27,328 nt of DNA from Sphingomonas taxi (lineage in GTDB: Bacteria; Pseudomonadota; Alphaproteobacteria; Sphingomonadales; Sphingomonadaceae), in NCBI GenBank assembly GCA_003243195.1, contig QFQI01000021.1, positions 1 to 27,328 of the forward strand, in the 5' to 3' direction. Positions within the stretch are counted from its first letter, which is position 1. Every line of letters starts with the position of its first letter. The position numbers were made by a program, and so were the translations under genes. The notes under the pieces were generated by a model, which worked only from the letters and a program-made list of their open reading frames with translations, ran no database searches and was not told the origin of the DNA. Of this stretch, positions 22,732 through 27,328 are shown in pieces.

Positions 22732-23623
22732 CGGTCTTCGGCACTTCGGGCAGCGGGATCCATTCGGCCGAATCGCCCGGCACGCGCGCGAATTCCCCGG
22801 CCTGCCACGCGCGTTTCGCCTCGCGAATCGCCTCGCGCGAGGAATGGACGAAGTTCCACCACACGTGACGCGGCGTCGCGAAGGCCGCGCCGCCCGCCAG
22901 CATCGCGCGTCCGCCGCGCGCCGAGCCGAGCGTCGCGGCGATGCCGGGGCGCAGCACGTACAATCGTTGCGGAACCAGCGTCATGCCGTCCAGCGTCGCC
23001 TCGCCGCTGGCCAGATAGATCGCGCGCTCGTCGGTGGACACGTCGATCGGCACCGAGGCGCCGGGATCGAGCATGATGTCGGCGTAGATCGTGTCGGCAT
23101 AGGTGGTGACCGGCGCGGACGTGCCCCACAACGTGCCCATGATGACCCGCGCGCGCGCCCCGCCGGCCGCGACGACCGGCAGCGCATCCGCGGCGACATG
23201 CTCGAAGGCGGGGGCGCGATCCTCCTGTCCGTCCGGCAGCGCCAGCCAGGTCTGGATGCCGTCCAGCGCCGGTCCCGCCGGGCGCACGTCGGCGGGTGAG
23301 CGTTCGGAATGGACGATGCCCGCGCCCGCCGTCATCAGGTTCACCGCGCCGGGCGTGATCCGCGCATCGGTGCCCAGCGAATCGCGGTGCTGGAACGCGC
23401 CCTCGAACAGATAGGTGACGGTCGACAGGCCGATGTGCGGATGCGGGCGCACGTCGACGCCGTCGCCTGGCGGCAGGTGCGCCGGCCCCATCTGGTCGAA
23501 GAACAGGAACGGGCCGACCATGGTGCGTTCGCGGTGCGGCAGCGTGCGGTACACCTTGAACCCGCCGAGGTCGTGGGAGGCGGGCTCCAGCATCTGCAAT
23601 ACGGGATCGTCGCGGGTCGACAT
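22718..23623 (-). CDS. pirin family protein
   Basis: A 301-aa bicupin protein. The N-terminal cupin carries the metal-binding pair H61 and H63 in RPHPHIGLSTVTYLFEG and the second pair H105 and E107 in GAGIVHSERSP, the complete 3-His/1-Glu set of pirins. Some bacterial pirins cleave quercetin; others bind metabolic or transcription partners. No partner is indicated here. The C-terminal cupin ends with RHVWWNFVHSSREAI and a conserved AKRAWQAGEF helix. The ATG at 23623 has GGAG 7 nt upstream; longer in-frame extensions lack the family sequence. It overlaps the convergent DUF4169 gene by 14 bp. Confidence 0.93.
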   Translation of the reverse strand: MSTRDDPVLQMLEPASHDLGGFKVYRTLPHRERTMVGPFLFFDQMGPAHLPPGDGVDVRPHPHIGLSTVTYLFEGAFQHRDSLGTDARITPGAVNLMTAGAGIVHSERSPADVRPAGPALDGIQTWLALPDGQEDRAPAFEHVAADALPVVAAGGARARVIMGTLWGTSAPVTTYADTIYADIMLDPGASVPIDVSTDERAIYLASGEATLDGMTLVPQRLYVLRPGIAATLGSARGGRAMLAGGAAFATPRHVWWNFVHSSREAIREAKRAWQAGEFARVPGDSAEWIPLPEVPKTVSYP

Positions 23624-23709
23624 GGGCAAGCTCCGGGTGGTGGCGTTCCGGCCTAGCAGCGAACGACGCGCGGCGGAACCGTGGCGACGCGGCTGCCGTT
23701 GTCGGGCGC

Positions 23710-24135
23710 ATGTGGCGGATCGCGCAATTAGACATGGACTATCGCAGGGTGAGCGTCGGCCTCGGGCTGTTCTCGCTGGCGCTGGGAGCCGCCGAGCTGT
23801 TCGCTTCGCGGCGCATCGCGCGGCGGCTGGATGCGGAGGATCATGCCGGTCTGGTGAAAGGTGTCGGCGCGCGCGAGGTCGCGGCCGGGATCGGCATCCT
23901 CGCCAGTCCGGCGGCATCCACGACGGTGTGGAACCGCGTGGCGGGCGATGCGATGGACCTTGGCGCGCTGGGGCTGGCGGCGCGCCGCGCGCCGCGCAAA
24001 CGCGCCATCTGGGGGGCATTGGCGTTCGTCACCGGCGCGACCATCCTGGACGTGCTGACTGCGCGCGGGCTGGACCGCCAGACCGGCAAGCTGCTGCCGC
24101 TGCGGGAGGCGGCGCAGGTTCCGGCGAACGCGTGA
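23710..24135 (+). CDS. small membrane protein of unknown function
   Basis: A protein of 141 aa (133 if it starts at the ATG at 23734). Hydrophobic stretches lie at about 15-32 (VSVGLGLFSLALGAAELF), 52-68 (REVAAGIGILASPAAST) and 98-115 (AIWGALAFVTGATILDVL), suggesting three to four helices. The pattern GLGLFSLALGAAEL...GAREVAAGIGIL resembles the membrane part found beside or fused to cyclase/dehydrase (SRPBCC) domains in other alphaproteobacteria. That is a resemblance, not a firm family call. Neither start has a good ribosome-binding site. The next gene follows after 12 bp. Confidence 0.65.
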   Translation: MWRIAQLDMDYRRVSVGLGLFSLALGAAELFASRRIARRLDAEDHAGLVKGVGAREVAAGIGILASPAASTTVWNRVAGDAMDLGALGLAARRAPRKRAIWGALAFVTGATILDVLTARGLDRQTGKLLPLREAAQVPANA

Positions 24136-24147
24136 CGGGAACGTGCC

Positions 24148-24528
24148 ATGACCGTAACCGTTGAGCCGGGCATGACACAGAAGACGAACAAGAAGAAGCG
24201 CGGCGCTCGCGCGGATCATCGCCGGCGCGATCGCGCGATCGTCGCCGCCACCGCCGTCGGCGCGGTCGCGGCGGGGCTGGGCGCGGCATTGGGGCTGGGA
24301 TGGTTCGACCGCTTCTTCCCGAAGCGCAATGCCGAGCATGCGGCATCCGATCTCGCCGCCGATGCGCCGGTGCCCGGTTCGGATCGCGCACCCGACGCGT
24401 TCCGCCCCGATCCGACCGCCCCGGTGCCTGCGTCCGAACGCGAGGGCTTGCGCCCCGCCACCGGCCCGGCGCCGACGCTGGCGGCGGATCGTGGCGAGAT
24501 GGCCAGCGAGACCGGCGCCGGCGGCTGA
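24148..24528 (+). CDS. conserved hypothetical protein with one membrane helix
   Basis: A 126-aa protein (118 if started at the ATG at 24172). The N terminus is very basic (TQKTNKKKRGARADHRRRDR), followed by one hydrophobic helix (about 29-52, AIVAATAVGAVAAGLGAALG). The rest is a disordered Pro/Ala-rich tail. The tail contains DAFRPDPTAPVPASEREGLR, a stretch I recall from sphingomonad hypothetical proteins, so it is probably a real and lineage-specific gene. By the positive-inside rule the N terminus is cytoplasmic and the tail periplasmic. No function is known to me. Confidence 0.6.
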   Translation: MTVTVEPGMTQKTNKKKRGARADHRRRDRAIVAATAVGAVAAGLGAALGLGWFDRFFPKRNAEHAASDLAADAPVPGSDRAPDAFRPDPTAPVPASEREGLRPATGPAPTLAADRGEMASETGAGG

Positions 24529-24551
24529 GCTGAACATCGCCGGTCACCCCG

Positions 24552-25253
24552 TCATGGCGACGGGCGCGGGAACCAGCTCATCACGGTCGCGGAAAAGGGT
24601 GTCCACCACCCGACCTGTACGCCGGCGCGCGCCAACATGTTGCCCGTCCACGCATTGCAGGTGGTGATCGCGTTGTATCGGCCAACGCCCGGATAGAAGG
24701 CGTCATAGGCGAAATAGCCGGGCAGCGGCTGTCCGGCGCCGCGACTGGCACGGATCGCCGCCGCCAGGCGGCGATATTCGTCGGCGCGCAGCACGATCGG
24801 GCGGACGTTCCGGCCGGCGAGTGGGCGTGCGACGTGTTCGACGTGCAGCAGCGTGTCGTCGCTGCCCAGCGCCGCGCCGATCACCACCGCCGGGCGCACG
24901 TCCCACCACGTCGGCGTTTCGAGGTAGAAGTTGCGTTCGCCCCATCCGATCGCGAGATGATCGAGACGAGCGTAGCGCGGATCGGGCAGGTCGGCGGCGG
25001 CGAAGTCCGTCCGCCAGTCCACCCCGGCGGCGACTTTGGGCAGCACCAGCGCAGTGTGCACGCCATTGTCCTCCACCCAGATCGTGATTCCGCCCTCCGG
25101 CGGCGGGCGCCAACCGGGGTTGCGCGGGATCATCGCCAGCAACGTGCCCGCCAGCGCATAGCACAGGCCGATCGCCGCCAGCGCCGTCGCCAGCCATCCC
25201 AGCGCGACGGCCAGCCGGCGACACGCGGATCTAAAGGTCGAGCGCCCAGCCAT
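24552..25253 (-). CDS. DUF2459 (TIGR02117) family protein
   Basis: A 233-aa protein with a basic N terminus and one hydrophobic segment (about 13-42), so it is likely anchored in or exported across the inner membrane. The mature part contains ITIWVEDNGVHTALVLP, HLAIGWGERNFYLETPTWWD and ITTCNAWTGNMLARAGVQVG. The conserved His (VHT) and Cys (TCN) recall a papain-like or NlpC/P60-like fold, which would be inference. The start overlaps the prmA 3' end by 23 bp, with GAGG 6 nt upstream, so it belongs to the SDR-prmA transcript. It converges on the hypothetical gene with a 23-bp gap. Confidence 0.82.
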   Translation of the reverse strand: MAGRSTFRSACRRLAVALGWLATALAAIGLCYALAGTLLAMIPRNPGWRPPPEGGITIWVEDNGVHTALVLPKVAAGVDWRTDFAAADLPDPRYARLDHLAIGWGERNFYLETPTWWDVRPAVVIGAALGSDDTLLHVEHVARPLAGRNVRPIVLRADEYRRLAAAIRASRGAGQPLPGYFAYDAFYPGVGRYNAITTCNAWTGNMLARAGVQVGWWTPFSATVMSWFPRPSP

Positions 25254-26175
25254 CGCGGCCTCGCGGGTCGATCGGCTGCGTGGGGACGTGGCGTTCCGCG
25301 CCCGCCGACAGCCGCAGGATCGACCAGTCGCCGCGGCGATCGACGGCCTCGACGATGCAGCCGCAGGCGACGAACGCGGCCTCGACGTCGGCGCGCTGCG
25401 TCTCCAGCAGCCCGGCCAGCACGATCGCCGCGCCCGGTGCGGCGATCGCCGCCACCTCCGGCGCCATCGAGATCAACGGCCCGGCCAGGATGTTGGCGAT
25501 CAGCAGGTCATAGGGCGCGCGCGCGACGATATCGTCCGACAGCGCGCCGTCCGCGACGATCAGCGCGATATCCGCGACCCCGTTGGCGGCCATGTTCGCG
25601 CGCGTCACGTCGATGGCGGCCGGGTCGATGTCGGTCGCGACGACGCGCGCGTCCGGCCACAGATGCGCGGCGGCGAAGGCGAGCAGTCCGGTGCCGGTGC
25701 CCAGGTCGATGACCCGCGTGACCGGGCGATCCGCCATCGCGTCCAGCATCGCCAGACAGCCGGAGGTGGTGGCGTGATGGCCGGTGCCGAATGCCTGCCC
25801 CGCGTCGATCAGGAAGGCGCGGCCGCCGGCGGGCGCGGTGACCGGGTGCGCGCTGGTGTGGACGACGAACCGGCCCTCGCGGATCGGCTCCAGCCCGAAC
25901 TGGCTCATCGTTACCCAGTCCTGCGCGGGCAGCGGCACGACCTGCGGCGACGTGCCGCTCGCGCTCGGCACCAGCGCGACGATCGCCGCGATCGTGGCGG
26001 CGTCCGGCGCCCGCGCGCAATAGGCGTCCAGCCGCCAGCGTTCGCGGTCGTCCTCCACCTGCTCGGTGGTCATCAGCACCGCGTCGATCGCCAGATCGTC
26101 GGCGGCGTCGATCGCCTCGGCTTCGGCGCGGGTGCAGGGCAGGGTGATGCGCCAGCTTTCGACATCAGCGGACAT
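25231..26175 (-). CDS. prmA: ribosomal protein L11 methyltransferase
   Basis: This SAM-dependent enzyme, 314 aa, trimethylates ribosomal protein L11. The N-terminal substrate-recognition domain is followed by the conserved linker FLIDAGQAFGTGHHATTSGC. The methyltransferase core has motif I VIDLGTGTGLLAFAAAHL, VVATDIDPAAIDVTRANM for motif II, and LLIANILAGPLISM, the NIL-type active-site loop. GGAG sits 7 nt before the ATG at 26175; the ATG at 26187 is the alternative. The start overlaps the SDR gene's end by 11 bp and the end overlaps the DUF2459 start, so all three are probably co-translated. Confidence 0.95.
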   Translation of the reverse strand: MSADVESWRITLPCTRAEAEAIDAADDLAIDAVLMTTEQVEDDRERWRLDAYCARAPDAATIAAIVALVPSASGTSPQVVPLPAQDWVTMSQFGLEPIREGRFVVHTSAHPVTAPAGGRAFLIDAGQAFGTGHHATTSGCLAMLDAMADRPVTRVIDLGTGTGLLAFAAAHLWPDARVVATDIDPAAIDVTRANMAANGVADIALIVADGALSDDIVARAPYDLLIANILAGPLISMAPEVAAIAAPGAAIVLAGLLETQRADVEAAFVACGCIVEAVDRRGDWSILRLSAGAERHVPTQPIDPRGRDGWALDL

Positions 26176-26863
26176 GGCTGGCTCCATTCACGTCCAGCAC
26201 GGCCCCGGTCATCGACGGCGGCGCGTCCAGCGCACAGAATCGCGCCACCGCCGCGACCTCCTCCGGCTGTGCGACACGGCCCAGCGGGATGTCGGCGAGC
26301 AGTCGGTCGCCGCCGCGACTGGCGAGATAATCGTCGGCCATGCCGGTCATGGTGAAGCCGGGGCAGATCGCGAAGGCGAGCACGCCCTGCGCCGCATAGC
26401 CGCGTGCGATCGTCTTGGTCATGGCCACCATTCCCGCCTTGGCCGCGGCATAATGCCAGTGCGCGGGCGAATCGCCGCGATGGGCGGCGCGGCTGGCGAT
26501 GTTGACCAGCCGCCCGCCACCGCGCTGCTGCCAATGGCGCACGGCGTGGCGGGCCAATTGCGCGGCGGCGGTCAGGTTGATGCGCAGCGTCCGTTCCCAC
26601 CCGGCCAGCCACGCCGCATCGTCGCGGTCGATCGCGTTTGCCTCGAACACGCCGGCATTGTTGATGAGCACGTCGATGCGTCCGCCCAGCCGCTCCAGCG
26701 CCTCGGTCCACAGTCGATCGGGCGCCGCGGGATCGGCGAAGTCGGCGGCGATCCCGCTGGCGGTGCCGTGGCCCACGACGGTGACGTCCGGCAGCGCGGA
26801 CAGGGTATCGGCGATCGCCGCGCCGATCCCGCGACTGGACCCGGTAAGAAGGATATTGGTCAT
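26165..26863 (-). CDS. short-chain dehydrogenase/reductase
   Basis: A 232-aa NAD(P)-dependent oxidoreductase of the classical SDR family. Cofactor motif LLTGSSRGIGAAIADTL (5-21), NNAG (68-71), and the catalytic Ser124 (NIASRAA), Tyr138 and Lys142 (HYAAAKAG) are intact. CPGFTMTGMADDYL follows, and DVNGASHVR is the usual C terminus. It resembles FabG-like 3-oxoacyl reductases, but the substrate cannot be assigned. The ATG at 26863 has no Shine-Dalgarno. It is first in the overlapping run with prmA and DUF2459 and lies 27 bp after the chemotaxis protein gene on the same strand. Confidence 0.9.
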   Translation of the reverse strand: MTNILLTGSSRGIGAAIADTLSALPDVTVVGHGTASGIAADFADPAAPDRLWTEALERLGGRIDVLINNAGVFEANAIDRDDAAWLAGWERTLRINLTAAAQLARHAVRHWQQRGGGRLVNIASRAAHRGDSPAHWHYAAAKAGMVAMTKTIARGYAAQGVLAFAICPGFTMTGMADDYLASRGGDRLLADIPLGRVAQPEEVAAVARFCALDAPPSMTGAVLDVNGASHVR

Positions 26864-26870
26864 GCCGCGC

Positions 26871-26876
26871 GTGTAG
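26871..26876 (-). promoter_or_regulatory. candidate -10 box (CTACAC) before the SDR gene
   Basis: On the minus strand GCTACACG ends 7 nt before the SDR ATG, which has no Shine-Dalgarno. The string is the same as before mrcA. No convincing -35 is visible in the end of the upstream chemotaxis gene. Confidence 0.22.
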
Positions 26877-26890
26877 CGGCCCGCGCGCGA

Positions 26891-27328
26891 CTATACCACG
26901 CTGGCGAAGTTGTCGGCGGCGGTGCGCAGCGAGCCGAAGCGCTGGCCGATCATCTCGAACGCCTGACCCAGCGACTCGATCTCGTCGGCGACCTTGTGCG
27001 TGTCGGCGCGGATTTCGGCGACGGTGTGCGACATGGCATCGGCGGTCAGCGCGGTTTCGTCGACGGCGGCGGTGATCGCGGTGACGGTCTGCGCCTGCTG
27101 CCGCATCGCGGCGTTGACCTGCATGGCCGAGCCGCGCAGGTCGGCGACGCTGGCCTTGATCGAGGCGGAGGTGTCGACGGTGACGCGGGTGGCGGCCTGT
27201 ATGGCCGCGATCTTGGCGGCGATGTCGTCGGTGGCGCGCGCGGTCTGGCTGGCGAGGCTCTTCACCTCCTGCGCCACCACCGCGAAGCCGCGCCCGGCGT
27301 CGCCGGCGCGCGCGGCCTCGATCGTCGC
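26891..27328 (-). CDS. methyl-accepting chemotaxis protein, C-terminal part
   Basis: The frame is open to the window edge, so only the last 145 residues are present. At the edge it reads ATIEAARAGDAGRGFAVVAQ then EVKSLA, the invariant hairpin tip of the MCP signalling domain that contacts CheA and CheW. The rest is the returning coiled-coil helix of the four-helix bundle (QTARATDDIAAKIAAIQAAT and so on). It ends soon after at FASVV, without the CheR-binding pentapeptide. The sensor domain lies outside the window, so the signal is unknown. Confidence 0.93.
   Translation of the reverse strand, partial: ATIEAARAGDAGRGFAVVAQEVKSLASQTARATDDIAAKIAAIQAATRVTVDTSASIKASVADLRGSAMQVNAAMRQQAQTVTAITAAVDETALTADAMSHTVAEIRADTHKVADEIESLGQAFEMIGQRFGSLRTAADNFASVV

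Noticed and set aside
1..27328. CRISPR arrays, tRNA or rRNA genes, transposases, prophage genes
   Set aside because: I saw no spaced direct repeats, no cloverleaf-type sequence in the gaps and no recombinase or phage protein.

Overview
The window is very GC-rich and almost fully coding. It looks like chromosomal core sequence of an alphaproteobacterium, most likely Sphingomonadales (Sphingomonas-like). Supporting signs are RNase E with an acidic insert in its S1 domain and a C-terminal GWW motif, a K+-independent H+-pyrophosphatase, a decayed PEPxxW-type CTERM tail, many genes without a Shine-Dalgarno, and dispersed hairpin repeats. The taxonomic call is inference; there is no rRNA in the window.

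Left part (1-12863). The minus-strand rne gene faces away from an N-acetylmuramoyl-L-alanine amidase across a 440-bp spacer whose rne side is strongly structured. Plus-strand genes follow: an SMR guanidinium exporter (gdx/sugE), an exostosin-like glycosyltransferase overlapping a polysaccharide flippase, PBP1A (mrcA), release factor 2 (prfB, no programmed frameshift), a lipoprotein with a SAM-methyltransferase fold, a relic of a PEP-CTERM tail, and thyA. Amidase, flippase, glycosyltransferase and PBP1A form an envelope-biogenesis neighbourhood.

Middle part (12864-21410). Four minus-strand genes lie here: a beta-class DNA methyltransferase fused to an Mrr-like nuclease domain, hppA, thiL and a DUF2332 protein. 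The methyltransferase is bracketed by two kinds of dispersed repeat. Divergent from DUF2332 is a hisG-hisD operon with overlapping ends.

Right part (21411-27328). A ferritin-like DUF892 gene diverges from nusB, which is followed at once by a DUF4169 gene that overlaps the convergent pirin gene tail to tail. Two small plus-strand genes (a membrane protein and a one-TM hypothetical protein) converge on a minus-strand run of SDR -> prmA -> DUF2459 with overlapping ends. The window ends inside the signalling domain of a methyl-accepting chemotaxis protein.

Most of this is housekeeping. I saw no CRISPR array, tRNA, rRNA, transposase or prophage. The least ordinary items are the methyltransferase-nuclease fusion between repeats, the PEP-CTERM relic, the exported methyltransferase-like lipoprotein, the rne leader hairpins, and a shared CTACA(C/G)-type box 7-11 nt before several SD-less ATGs that hints at leaderless transcripts.
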